From CAWDZK01 sp963807005 (GTDB lineage Bacteria > Actinomycetota > Actinomycetes > JACCUZ01), in the NCBI GenBank assembly GCA_963807005.1, contig CAWDZK010000001.1, positions 124,001 to 188,000 on the forward strand: a stretch of DNA of 64,000 bases, read 5' to 3'. Shown piece by piece: positions 1 to 8,200 of this stretch. A program made the translations under genes and the position numbers. The notes below the pieces were generated by a model. That model had not been told where the DNA came from and searched no databases. It saw nothing but the letters and a program-made list of their open reading frames with translations. The first letter of the stretch is position 1; every line of letters starts with the position of its first letter.

Positions 1-598
1 GGGCGAGGAACACGACCGGCACGGCGAGCGCGGTGAGCTTGAGCCAGTACTGGAACGCCTGCACGAACGTGATGCTGCGCATGCCGCCGGTGGCGACGCT
101 GAACACCACCACGACCGCGACCAGCAGGCCGCCGACCCAGCCCGGCGCCCCGGTGGCCAACCCGACGGTGAGACCGGCCCCGACGAACTGCGGCAGCAGG
201 TACAGCCAGCCGATGGTGACGACCAGAACGCTCGCGATCCGGCGCACGGTCCGGGACTCGGTCCGGGCCTCGGCGAAGTCGGGCAGCGTGTACGCGCCGG
301 ACCGGCGCAGGGGAGCGGCGACCAGGACGAGCAGCACGAGGTAGCCGGCGGTGTAGCCGACCGGGAACCACAGCATGTCCGCGCCGTAGGCGAGGATCAG
401 CCCGGCGACGCCGAGGAAGGACGCGGCCGAGAGGTACTCGCCGCCGATCGCTGACGCGTTCCACACCGGCGACACCGACCGGGACGCGACGTAGAAGTCG
501 CTGGTGGTGCGCGAGAACCGCAGCGCGTAGGTGCCGATCAGCATCGTTGCAGCGATGACCGCGGCGACAGCCGCCACGCCGTACGCGGTGCCGGTCAC
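1..598 (-). CDS. Sodium:solute (acetate/pyruvate-type) symporter, partial
   Basis: N-terminal 199 residues of a sodium:solute symporter family protein that runs off the window edge. The translation starts at GTG and shows a first membrane helix, then 'SRSVSPVWNASAIGGEYLSA' and 'SFLGVAGLILAYGADMLW', typical of ActP-like acetate/pyruvate permeases, followed by further helices. Such proteins take up short-chain monocarboxylates with sodium or protons across the cytoplasmic membrane. The start overlaps the stop of the small membrane partner by 4 bases (GTGA). It lies downstream of a LytS/LytTR pair in one leftward operon, so the pair may control it. Substrate is inferred from family and partner only. 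Confidence 0.85.
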   Translation of the reverse strand, partial: MTGTAYGVAAVAAVIAATMLIGTYALRFSRTTSDFYVASRSVSPVWNASAIGGEYLSAASFLGVAGLILAYGADMLWFPVGYTAGYLVLLVLVAAPLRRSGAYTLPDFAEARTESRTVRRIASVLVVTIGWLYLLPQFVGAGLTVGLATGAPGWVGGLLVAVVVVFSVATGGMRSITFVQAFQYWLKLTALAVPVVFLA

Positions 599-988
599 TG
601 CACCAGCTCGGTGAAGTCGCGCTCGTTGCGTTCGGCCTGCCGCACGTAGAGCCAGGCGGCCAGGACGAGTGACGGGTAGACCAGGGCACCGAGCAGCAGC
701 CACGGCAACGGCAGCCCCAGCAGCTGCACCGAGGCGAGCCGCGGCTGCAGCGGCGAAGGCCACCGGCAGGCCGCCGAGCAGGACGGCGAAGATGAGGCAG
801 ACGCCCACCGCGAGCCGCAGCTGCAGCCGTACCAGCGAGCGCATGTACACGTCGCCGACGATCGTCTGCTCGTCGATCTCCCGCCGCACCGAGCGGTGCC
901 CCACCGCCCGGGTGGCCGCGCTGCGGGGCGACACGACGCGGACGCGTCTCGGCGGCCCAGCGGTCGGCCCGTCGGTCGGAGCCGTCAC
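595..988 (-). pseudogene. DUF485-type symporter partner subunit, apparent frameshift
   Basis: Small membrane protein of the kind encoded just before ActP-like symporters. It starts with GTG overlapping the regulator stop, and reads 'HRSVRREIDEQTIVGDVYMR' then a first helix 'LQLRLAVGVCLIFAVLLGG'. Around base 751 the frame is broken by one base. The expected second helix 'LPWLLLGALVYPSLVLAAWL' and tail ending 'RNERDFTELVQ' continue in another frame to the TGA at 595-597. In the uncorrected frame the N-terminal half runs straight into the symporter with no stop. This may be a sequencing error or a genuine recent mutation. Without it the protein would be about 130 residues with two helices. Confidence 0.7.
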
Positions 989-1740
989 GGCTGCCTCGGC
1001 CGGGCGCTGCGGACCAGCATGTCCCGGAGCTCACGGGTGTGCCTTCGGCTGACCTGGAGCACGTCGGCGCCGACGCGCACCGTCCAGCGCCCACCCTCGA
1101 CCCGCATCTCGTCGATGTGGTGCAACGCGACGAGATGGCTGCGGTGCACGCGGACGAAACCGGCCGCGCGCCACTCCTGCTCCAGCGTCGTCAACGGCAC
1201 CCGCACGAGGTGCGTCCCGGCGGCGGTGTGCAGCCGGGCATAGTCGCCGTGCGCCTCGGCGTAGCGGACGTCGCTGCGCTGCACGAACCTGGTGACGCCG
1301 CCGAGCTCGACCGCGATGGTCTCGTCGTCCGGCGCCGCCGCTACGCCGTCCGCGCCGCCGAGCGCGTCGCCCACCCGGCGCACCGCCTCCGACAGCCGCT
1401 CGGCCCGCACCGGCTTGAGCAGGTAGTCGACCGCGCGGAGGTCGAACGCCTCGACGGCGTGCTCGTCGTGCGCCGTGACGAAGACGACCTTCGGCGGCTC
1501 CCTGAAGCGGGCCAGGACGCGCGCCACGTCGAGACCGTCCAGTCCCGGCATCCGGACGTCGAGGAACAGCGCGTCGACGTCGTGGGTCTCGAGCGCCTTG
1601 AGGACCTCGGCGCCGGTCGCCGCCGTGGCGACCTCGCCCACCTCCGGGTCCCGGCCCAGCAGGTACGCGAGCTCGTCCCGCGCCGGAGCCTCGTCGTCGG
1701 CGACGAGCACCCGCAGCCCCGTCGCCCGCAGCTCAGGCAT
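985..1740 (-). CDS. LytTR-family response regulator
   Basis: 251-residue response regulator. An N-terminal receiver domain (about 9-125) has acidic residues D15/D16, phospho-acceptor D61 in 'LFLDVRMPG' and the conserved K109 in 'LLKPV'. A C-terminal LytTR DNA-binding domain (about 150-245) follows, with 'RVHRSHLVALHHIDEM' and 'LQVSRRHTRELRDML'. The ATG at 1740 is chosen because the longer open frame adds 46 non-conserved residues antisense-like to the kinase end. The gene overlaps the upstream kinase by 8 bases and the downstream symporter subunit by 4. Family members answer extracellular metabolites and activate transporter genes. Control of the adjacent symporter is inferred from position. 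Confidence 0.92.
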   Translation of the reverse strand: MPELRATGLRVLVADDEAPARDELAYLLGRDPEVGEVATAATGAEVLKALETHDVDALFLDVRMPGLDGLDVARVLARFREPPKVVFVTAHDEHAVEAFDLRAVDYLLKPVRAERLSEAVRRVGDALGGADGVAAAPDDETIAVELGGVTRFVQRSDVRYAEAHGDYARLHTAAGTHLVRVPLTTLEQEWRAAGFVRVHRSHLVALHHIDEMRVEGGRWTVRVGADVLQVSRRHTRELRDMLVRSARPRQP

Positions 1741-2920
1741 GCACACCCGCGTGGTACTTCGGCACCCGCATGCTGACCTTCGTGCCCGCACCCGGCGCCG
1801 TCTCGACGACGAGGCCGTAGTCGTCGCCGTACACCTGGCGCAGCCGCTCGTCGACGTTGCCGAGCCCCACGCTGTCACCGTCGGGACGGCCGGCCAGGGT
1901 GCGCCGTACGGCCTCGGGGTCGATGCCGGTCCCGTCGTCCTCGACCGAGATGAGCGCCTCGCTGCCGTGGTCCCGGGCCACGATCGTCACGTGCCCCTCA
2001 CCGGGCTTGCCCTCGAGCCCGTGGCGGACGGCGTTCTCGACCAGGGGCTGCACGCAGAGGAAGGGCACCGAGACCGGCAGGACCTCCGGGGCGACCTGCA
2101 CAGTGACCTGCAGCCGGTCACCGAACCGGGCCCGCTCCAGCAGGAGGTACCGGTCGATCGACCGCAGCTCCTCGGCGAGCGTGGTGAAGTCGCCGTGGCG
2201 GCGGAAGGAGTAGCGGGTGAAGTCGGCGAACTCGAGCAGCAGCTCGCGGGCCCGCTCCGGGTCGGTGCGCACGAAGGACGCGATCGCCGTGAGCGAGTTG
2301 TAGACGAAGTGCGGGCTGATCTGCGCCCGCAGCGCGCGCACCTCCGCCTCCACCAGCCGGGTCCGCGACGACTCCAGCTCGGCCAGGTCGAGCTGGGTGG
2401 ACACCCAGCGCGCCACCTCGTTCGTCGCTCGCACCAGGCCCGCGCTCGCGCTGGCCCCGTACGCCGCCAGGCTGCCCACGACCCGGTCCTCGACCGTCAG
2501 CGGCGCGACGACGGCCACCCGGATCGCGCAGTCCGGGTCCGCGCAGGTGACGGTCCCGGGGCCGAGCACCTCCGTCCGGCCGCTGGCGGTGGCGGCCGCC
2601 GCGTGGGCGAGGGCCGCGGCCGCGTGCTGCACCTCACCGCCGCCGTCCCAGGCCAGCAGTGCCCGGCCGTCGGTGACCGCGATCGCCTGGGTGCCGAGCA
2701 GCGTCCGCAGGTGCCGTGCCGCACGGGTCGCGCCGGCCTCGGTCAGGCCGGCACGAAGGGGCGGTGCGGCCAGACTGGCCTCGTGCAGGGTCGCGAAGGT
2801 GGCCCGGTCGGCCGGCGTACCGAAGGACCGGCCGGTCCTGCTGCGCAGCAGCGGGACGGCGAGCAGCACCAGCAGTGCGACCCCGAGGGCCACCGCGACC
2901 ACCGCCGGAGTCCCGCTCAC
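1733..2920 (-). CDS. LytS-like sensor histidine kinase
   Basis: 395-residue kinase starting at GTG. It has one N-terminal membrane helix (about 5-25), a GAF-like sensory segment (about 60-170), then the His-kinase dimerisation motif 'AQISPHFVYNSLTAIASFV' with phospho-acceptor H204. The ATPase domain has N box 'CVQPLVENAVRHGLEGK', 'EDDGTGID' and 'GLGNVDERLRQVYGDDYG'. This is the LytS/YehU-type family that pairs with LytTR regulators such as the next gene. The start lies only 25 bases from the divergent Fic-like gene, so the two promoters must overlap. The ligand is unknown. Confidence 0.92.
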   Translation of the reverse strand: MSGTPAVVAVALGVALLVLLAVPLLRSRTGRSFGTPADRATFATLHEASLAAPPLRAGLTEAGATRAARHLRTLLGTQAIAVTDGRALLAWDGGGEVQHAAAALAHAAAATASGRTEVLGPGTVTCADPDCAIRVAVVAPLTVEDRVVGSLAAYGASASAGLVRATNEVARWVSTQLDLAELESSRTRLVEAEVRALRAQISPHFVYNSLTAIASFVRTDPERARELLLEFADFTRYSFRRHGDFTTLAEELRSIDRYLLLERARFGDRLQVTVQVAPEVLPVSVPFLCVQPLVENAVRHGLEGKPGEGHVTIVARDHGSEALISVEDDGTGIDPEAVRRTLAGRPDGDSVGLGNVDERLRQVYGDDYGLVVETAPGAGTKVSMRVPKYHAGVHA

Positions 2921-2945
2921 GGCGCCGACCGTATCGTCGGGAGGC

Positions 2946-3740
2946 GTGACAGCCGAGACTCCTCCGGCGACGGCGGTCGACGACCCCCTCGCTCACCTCG
3001 CCGCGCTGCCGGGCGTCGCGGACGCCGTCGAACGGGCCAGGGCGGCCGTCGACGGTCTGCGCGGGCACCGCGTCCTCCGGCGCTCGGCCGAGCGGGTCGC
3101 GTCCGAGTCGGCGTTGCGAGGCGCGCGGGCCTCCGCGGCGCTCGACGGGGCCGACCTCCCGCTCGACCTCGTCCGGCGGACCGTCGCTGCGGGTGACCGG
3201 CTCCCGGCGACCCAGGAGGCGGTGCTGCAGGGGGCGCTGCGGGTGGCCGCCGAGACCGGCCCGTTGCGACGGACCTGGGCCAGGGCGCCGCTGCAGGCCG
3301 TGGCGCGGCTGCACACCCTGGCCGCAGCGGACCTCGCGCCCGAGGACCAGCTGGGCCGGCCGGCGGCCGCCGCAGCACCACGGCTCGCGGCACTGGAGCC
3401 GCTGTTGACGACCCCGACCAGCGCTCCCGCACTCGTCGTGGCGGCGGTCGCGCACGCCGAGCTCGCGACCATGGGTGCCTTCCCGGCCGGCGCCGGCGTC
3501 GTGGCCCGGGCGGCCGCCCGGCTCACGATGATCGCGCGCGGGCTGGACCCCACGGCGGTCTCGGTCCCGGAGGTCGGCCACGTCGAGCTGGGCCGCGCCG
3601 CTTATCAGGCGGCGCTGGACGGGTACGTCCGCGGCGGCCCCGAGGGCCTCGCGACCTGGGTGGTGCACTGCGCCGACGCGGTCGTGCTCGGAGCCCGTGA
3701 AGGTGTCGCGATCTGCGAGTCCATCCAGCGCGGCGGCTGA
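2946..3740 (+). CDS. Fic-fold protein lacking the catalytic motif
   Basis: 264-residue protein often labelled 'oxidoreductase' in actinobacteria. The helical layout resembles Fic/DOC proteins: an N-terminal 'ALRGARASAALDGADLPL' resembles the Fic 'SSxIEG' region, and 'PLQAVARLHTLAA' precedes the core. Where a Fic enzyme has HPFxxGNGR, this protein has 'GAFPAGAGVVAR'. The catalytic His and Asn are absent, so AMP transfer is unlikely. It is divergent from the kinase gene. A TATCGT -10 box (2932-2937) lies 8 bases before the GTG, so the message may be leaderless. In Streptomyces a homologue sits beside the HAD/Ssd genes as here. Function unknown. Confidence 0.75.
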   Translation: MTAETPPATAVDDPLAHLAALPGVADAVERARAAVDGLRGHRVLRRSAERVASESALRGARASAALDGADLPLDLVRRTVAAGDRLPATQEAVLQGALRVAAETGPLRRTWARAPLQAVARLHTLAAADLAPEDQLGRPAAAAAPRLAALEPLLTTPTSAPALVVAAVAHAELATMGAFPAGAGVVARAAARLTMIARGLDPTAVSVPEVGHVELGRAAYQAALDGYVRGGPEGLATWVVHCADAVVLGAREGVAICESIQRGG

Positions 3741-3762
3741 TCCCCGCGTCCCGGACACGAAG

Positions 3763-3790
3763 AGCGGCGCCCCGCGCGGGGCGCCGCTCA
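3763..3790 (+). terminator. Strong hairpin after the Fic-like gene
   Basis: Perfect 12-bp stem (3763-3774 with 3779-3790) with a 4-base loop, 22 bases after the stop codon, in the gap between two convergent genes. There is no T-run on the plus strand, as is usual in actinobacteria. It could serve both directions. Confidence 0.7.
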
Positions 3791-3946
3791 AAGCCCGTCA
3801 GACCGGGTTACCAGGCGTGCACCGTGTGTCGGGAGACCAGGACTAGCCTGGCTCGCCGGCCCGTACATGGGCAGGTCGCCGCGTGGGTGCCCAGCTGCCG
3901 TGCTTCACCTTCGTGTCTAACGCACGGTGCGGGGTGATCGGAAGCC

Positions 3947-3962
3947 CTCCGGCCGGAGTTTT
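3947..3962 (+). terminator. Small palindrome followed by TTTT
   Basis: The 12-base palindrome ctccggccggag is followed directly by four T residues on the plus strand, just before the HAD gene stop. It is oriented to stop plus-strand read-through from the Fic-like gene. The self-complementary centre leaves only a short usable stem, hence low confidence. Confidence 0.35.
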
Positions 3963-3964
3963 AC

Positions 3965-4867
3965 CTACCGCCGCTGGGACCTACGGCGTGTCGCGCGCCC
4001 GACACGCGGCAGCAGGGTCCGGGACGTGCCCCGTCGTCGGGTGGCCAGCCAGACGACGCCCGCTGTCGCGGCACCGGCGCCGACCGCCACGGCGGCCAGG
4101 GTCGAGGGTTGCGGCATCGACACCGAGCCCAGCCGGTCCCGCAGCCGCACCGGGCGGCTGAACACCAGCACCGGCCAGCCGCGCGCGACCGCCTCCTTGC
4201 GCAGCGCGCGGTCCGGGTTGACCGCGAAGGGGTGGCCGACGGTCGAGAGCATCGGCAGGTCGGTCACCGAGTCGCTGTACGCGTAGCAACGGTCCAGGTC
4301 GTACGACTCGGCCCCGGCCAGCTCGCGGATCGCCTCCGCCTTCGTCTCGCCGTAGGCGTAGTACTCGATGTCGCCCGAGTACCGGCCGTCCTCGACGACC
4401 ATCCGGGTGGCGATGACGTGATCGGCGCCCAGCAGCTCGCCGATGGGCTGCACCACCTCCGCGCCGGAGGTGCTCACGATGACGACGTCCCGGCCCGCCA
4501 GGTGGTGTTCCTCGATGAGGGTGGCGGCCTCGTCGTAGATGAGCGGGTCGATCAGCTGGTGCAGGGTCTCGGCGACGATCACCTTGACCTGCTCCACGTC
4601 CCAGCCGGCCGCCATCGAGGACAGGTAGGCCCGCATCCGCTCCATCTGGTCGTGGTCGGCCCCGCCCACCAGGTAGACGAACTGCGCGTAGGCGCTGCGT
4701 AGGACGGCGCGTCGGTTGATCAGGCCGCCCTGGTAGAAGGAGCGGCTGAACGCCAGCGTGCTCGACTTGGCGATGATCGTCTTGTCCAGGTCGAAGAACG
4801 CCGCGGTGCGGGTGGGCCCGGCGGAGGCGGAACGGGGCGGTGCGGGGTCGGCCACCTGGCCGAGCAT
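3965..4867 (-). CDS. HAD-IB family phosphatase with C-terminal membrane anchor
   Basis: 300-residue haloacid-dehalogenase hydrolase of subfamily IB (SerB-like). Motif I is 'AAFFDLDKTII' near residue 22, motif II 'VVIVSTSGAEVV', and motif III/IV 'AYSDSVTDLPMLSTVGHPFAVN'. A C-terminal helix 'STLAAVAVGAGAATAGVVW' followed by basic residues suggests attachment to the membrane with the catalytic domain in the cytoplasm. The ATG at 4867 is chosen over an upstream GTG because upstream residues are unlike the family. Homologues (e.g. Rv3661) lie beside the ssd/tad genes in actinobacteria, as here. The substrate is not known; phosphoserine or a phospholipid-type phosphomonoester are possibilities. Confidence 0.85.
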   Translation of the reverse strand: MLGQVADPAPPRSASAGPTRTAAFFDLDKTIIAKSSTLAFSRSFYQGGLINRRAVLRSAYAQFVYLVGGADHDQMERMRAYLSSMAAGWDVEQVKVIVAETLHQLIDPLIYDEAATLIEEHHLAGRDVVIVSTSGAEVVQPIGELLGADHVIATRMVVEDGRYSGDIEYYAYGETKAEAIRELAGAESYDLDRCYAYSDSVTDLPMLSTVGHPFAVNPDRALRKEAVARGWPVLVFSRPVRLRDRLGSVSMPQPSTLAAVAVGAGAATAGVVWLATRRRGTSRTLLPRVGRATRRRSQRR

Positions 4868-5004
4868 AGAGCGGGAAAAATCCTCCCCTGGAGGGGGCGG
4901 ATCGTTTGCCAACTCGACTACCCGGGTACATCCTGACGTCGTGCCCTGCAGCGCAGAGCACACCAACGCGTCCGGCTCATCCCCCCCGGGTCGGACACGT
5001 CAGG

Positions 5005-5035
5005 CGGCCCCCGTTCTCCCCCCCGACGGGGGCCG
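5005..5035. other. Hairpin in the 300-base gap upstream of the Tad operon
   Basis: The gap 4868-5166 separates the divergent HAD and Tad genes and must hold both promoters. It contains a perfect 10-bp inverted repeat (5005-5014 with 5026-5035, 11-base C-rich loop). No clear -35/-10 pair was recognised for the Tad operon; AGGAGG at 5157-5162 is its ribosome site. The hairpin could be a leader structure or an operator. Confidence 0.4.
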
Positions 5036-5166
5036 TCGCACGTCCGGTCCCGGACGACTCTCCACAGGGCCTGGCACCCCTGACCGGGGTCCACAGATCG
5101 CCCCGCGCGCCGTGGGCGGTGGGGGCGGGTCGGTCACCGTGAGGACATCCGTCCTCAGGAGGTGCC

Positions 5167-6234
5167 GTGGCCCACCGACCGCTGATCGTCACCGCAGACC
5201 CTGGGCTGCTCGACGACCTGCTGCGGCTGTCGGCGCTGGCCGGGGTGGAGGTCGAGGTCGCCCCGGACCTGGTGGCGGCCCGCCCGTCCTGGAGTCTCGC
5301 GCCGTTCGTCCTGCTCGGGGTCGACGCCGTGGCCGGGCCGGCCCGGTCGCTGCCGCCACGGCGTGGCGGCGTGGTCCTGGTGCCACGGTCCGGGGAGGAG
5401 GAGCGAGCCGCCTGGGACGCTGCGGCGCGGGTAGGGGCCGACGCCGTGCAGGCGCTCCCGGCGGCGGAGGCCCTGCTGGTCGACCGGCTCGCGGGTGCGG
5501 GCGAGGCGCCGAGCGCCCGTACGGTCGCGATCGTGCCGGGCGCGGGCGGGGCCGGCGCGTCGACGCTCGCCGGCGCCCTGGCGGTCACCGCCGCCCGGGT
5601 GGTCCCCGGCCTGCGCACCCTGCTGGTCGACCTCGACCCGCTCGGCGGCGGTCTCGACCTGGTGCTGGGCGCCGAGTCGCTGCCGGGTCTGCGCTGGCCG
5701 GCGCTGGCCGGCGCGCGCGGCCGCCCCGGGCCGGACGAGCTGCGCGCCGCCCTGCCCGCCGTGGCTGGCGCCACCGTCCTCTCGTGGGACCGGGGCGGGC
5801 CCGTCGACCTGCCGTCCGAGGCGGTCGCGTCCGTCCTCGACGCCGGACGGCGCGAGCACGACCTGGTGGTGCTCGACACGCCGCGCGCCCGGGAGCCGGG
5901 TGCGGACGCCGCGTTGTCGACCGCCGACTCCGTGCTGCTCGTCGTCCCGGCCGACGTCCGGTCTGCTGCGGCGGCCGCGCGGGTCGCCGGCCGGCTGGCG
6001 GGCCTGGTCGCCGACGTCCGGGTGGTCGTGCGGGAGAGACCGGGGTCCCGGCTGCCTGCCGGGCCGGTGGCCCGCGCGGTCGGTCTGCCGCTGGCGGGGC
6101 GGCTCGGCCCGGAGCCGGGCCTGGCCGTCGCCCAGGAGCGCGGCGAGCCGCCGGGGCGTTCGCGCGGCCCCCTCGGTCAGCTGTGCCGCACCCTGGTCGC
6201 CGACCTCGTCGGGCACCCGAGCCGGGCGGCGTGA
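5167..6234 (+). CDS. CpaE/Ssd-like septum-site-type ATPase of the Tad cluster
   Basis: 355-residue MinD/ParA-superfamily protein, first gene of the pilus operon. An N-terminal receiver-like segment (1-115) precedes a deviant Walker A 'VPGAGGAGASTLAGAL', which lacks the usual lysines, and a Walker A' region 'LLVDLDPLGGGLDLVLGAE'. This matches actinobacterial Ssd proteins (Rv3660c type) rather than true ATP-hydrolysing MinD. CpaE proteins help place the Tad machine at the pole. The mycobacterial homologue has been linked to septum regulation. The GTG start is preceded by AGGAGG. The stop overlaps cpaF by 4 bases. Confidence 0.85.
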   Translation: MAHRPLIVTADPGLLDDLLRLSALAGVEVEVAPDLVAARPSWSLAPFVLLGVDAVAGPARSLPPRRGGVVLVPRSGEEERAAWDAAARVGADAVQALPAAEALLVDRLAGAGEAPSARTVAIVPGAGGAGASTLAGALAVTAARVVPGLRTLLVDLDPLGGGLDLVLGAESLPGLRWPALAGARGRPGPDELRAALPAVAGATVLSWDRGGPVDLPSEAVASVLDAGRREHDLVVLDTPRAREPGADAALSTADSVLLVVPADVRSAAAAARVAGRLAGLVADVRVVVRERPGSRLPAGPVARAVGLPLAGRLGPEPGLAVAQERGEPPGRSRGPLGQLCRTLVADLVGHPSRAA

Positions 6235-7391
6235 GCACGGTCGACGGGGACCTCGTCCTGCGGGTCACCGAGCGGCTGGCCCGTGCTGGGGAGGCGCCGA
6301 CGGCAGCCGCGGTCTCGGCGGCCCTTCGTCAGGAGGGCGCGGTCCTCGGCAGCTCCGGGACCATGACCCTGGTCTCCGAGGTGCGCGCCGAGCTGTCCGG
6401 CTTCGGCCCGCTCGAGCCGCTGCTCGCCGAGCCGGACGTGAGCGACGTGCTGGTCAACGGACCGCGCGAGGTGTGGGTGGACCGCGGCGACGGCCTGGCC
6501 CGTGCGCCGGTCTTCTTCCGGGACGAGGCGGCCGTCCGTCGGCTGGCCCAGCGGCTGGCGGCGTCGGCGGGCCGTCGGCTCGACGTCGCGCGGCCCACGG
6601 TGGACGGCCGGCTCCGGGACGGCGTCCGGCTGCACGCGGTGCTGCCCCCGGTGTCGTCGGCCGGGACGCTGATCAGCCTGCGGGTGCTGCGCCGGCGGGC
6701 CTTCGCCCTTGCTGAGCTGGTCGACCGGGGAACCGTGCTGCCCGGGCTCGCGGCGGTGCTCGACGACCTGGTCCGCAGCCGGGTCTCCTTCCTCGTCACC
6801 GGCGGCACCGGCACCGGCAAGACCACTCTGCTGGCGACCCTGCTCTCCCGGGTGCCCCCGACCGAACGGGTGGTGCTCGTCGAGGACTCCGGGGAGCTGG
6901 CGCCGGACCACCCGCACGTGGTCCGGCTGGAGGCGCGGACCGCCAACGTCGAGGGCGCCGGCGCCGTCGACCTGCGCGACCTGGTCCGCGAGGCCCTGCG
7001 GATGCGGCCGGACCGGATCGTCGTCGGGGAGGTCCGCGGGGCAGAGGTGGTCGAGCTGCTGGCAGCGCTGAACACCGGGCACGACGGCGGCGCCGGCACG
7101 GTGCACGCCTCGGCCGCTGCCCTGCTGCCGGCCCGGCTGGAGGCACTGGCGCTGGCCGCGGGCCTGCCGCGGGACGCGTTGCACAGCCAGCTCGCCGCGG
7201 CGGTGCGGGCGGTGGTGCACCTGGCCCGCCGGCCGGACGGCACCAGGGTCGTCCGCGAGGTCGGCGTGCTGGCCCGCGCCCCGGACGGGCTCTGCCGGGT
7301 GGTCCCCGCCCTGACAGCGGACCGGGGGCGGCTTGTCGACGGAGCTGCGGCCGCCGACCTCGCCGTGCTCCTGTCGGGTCGGCCGGCGTGA
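6231..7391 (+). CDS. cpaF: CpaF/TadA secretion ATPase
   Basis: 386-residue type II/IV secretion hexameric ATPase. The N-terminal part includes 'LVSEVRAELSGFGPLEPLL' and 'DVSDVLVNGPREVWVDR'. Walker A is 'VTGGTGTGKTTLLATLL', Walker B region 'RMRPDRIVVGEVRGAEVVEL', and the His-box 'NTGHDGGAGTVHASAA'. It powers assembly of Tad/Flp-type pili at the inner face of the membrane. The GTG start overlaps the CpaE stop and its own stop overlaps the TadB start, so translation is coupled. Confidence 0.92.
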   Translation: MSTVDGDLVLRVTERLARAGEAPTAAAVSAALRQEGAVLGSSGTMTLVSEVRAELSGFGPLEPLLAEPDVSDVLVNGPREVWVDRGDGLARAPVFFRDEAAVRRLAQRLAASAGRRLDVARPTVDGRLRDGVRLHAVLPPVSSAGTLISLRVLRRRAFALAELVDRGTVLPGLAAVLDDLVRSRVSFLVTGGTGTGKTTLLATLLSRVPPTERVVLVEDSGELAPDHPHVVRLEARTANVEGAGAVDLRDLVREALRMRPDRIVVGEVRGAEVVELLAALNTGHDGGAGTVHASAAALLPARLEALALAAGLPRDALHSQLAAAVRAVVHLARRPDGTRVVREVGVLARAPDGLCRVVPALTADRGRLVDGAAAADLAVLLSGRPA

Positions 7392-8200
7392 CCTCGACCG
7401 TGGTCACGGTGCTGCTTGCGGCCACCGCCGGTGCGGTGCTGGTGCCGGTACCGCCCGGGGCTCTGCGACGGCTCTCGCGGCCGGCGCCGGGTGGCCCGGC
7501 CCGACCACCTGCCCGCGCCGGTGCGGCGTGGCCTGCGGCGGCGGCCGGTCTGCTCATGTCCGCGGCCCTGGTCGTCGGCTCGTCATTGCTGCTGGCTGGT
7601 GCCGCCGGCGGCGCCGTTGCGACCGTGACGTGGTGGTCCCGGGTGCGCGCCCGGCGCCGGAGGGCCGAGACCGTGCGGGCGGCCGTCGTCGACCTGCTGT
7701 CCGGGCTGGCGGCCGAGCTGCGAGGGGGCGGCCGGCCGACCGAGGCGCTGGCGGCGGCGTGCGACAGCGCTCCATCGGTGCTGCGCCCGATCGCGGTCGC
7801 CGCGCGCAGCCCGACGGGAGACCCGGCGGCCGCCCTGGCCGCCGCCGCCGGCACCGACGGTGCGTCGGCGCTCGCCGATCTGGCGGCCGCGTGGCGGGTG
7901 GTGATGACGACGGGAGCGAGCATGGCCGGGGTCGTGGACCGGCTGGCCTGGTCGGCCAGGTCCGACGCCGCTATCCGCCGGGAGGTCGCGGCCCAGCTGG
8001 CCGGGCCGCGCGCCACCGCCGGCCTCCTGTCCGTGCTGCCCGCCGCCGGTGCCGGGCTCGGGTTCGTCCTCGGTGCGGACCCGGTCGGCTTCCTTGTCGG
8101 GAGCGGACCGGGCCAGGCCTGCCTGCTCGCCGCAGTGACGCTGGTCGGCCTGGGCACGGTGTGGACCGAGCTGCTCGCCGCCCGGGCCGAGTCGCCGTGA
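7388..8200 (+). CDS. tadB: TadB-like type II secretion F-domain membrane protein
   Basis: 270-residue membrane protein with N-terminal helices, a central cytoplasmic T2SSF domain ('VRAAVVDLLSGLAAELRGGG' through 'DRLAWSARSDAAIRREV') and C-terminal helices. It forms half of the inner-membrane platform of the Tad pilus together with the next protein. GTG start overlaps cpaF; GTGA overlap with tadC. Confidence 0.85.
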   Translation: MTSTVVTVLLAATAGAVLVPVPPGALRRLSRPAPGGPARPPARAGAAWPAAAAGLLMSAALVVGSSLLLAGAAGGAVATVTWWSRVRARRRRAETVRAAVVDLLSGLAAELRGGGRPTEALAAACDSAPSVLRPIAVAARSPTGDPAAALAAAAGTDGASALADLAAAWRVVMTTGASMAGVVDRLAWSARSDAAIRREVAAQLAGPRATAGLLSVLPAAGAGLGFVLGADPVGFLVGSGPGQACLLAAVTLVGLGTVWTELLAARAESP

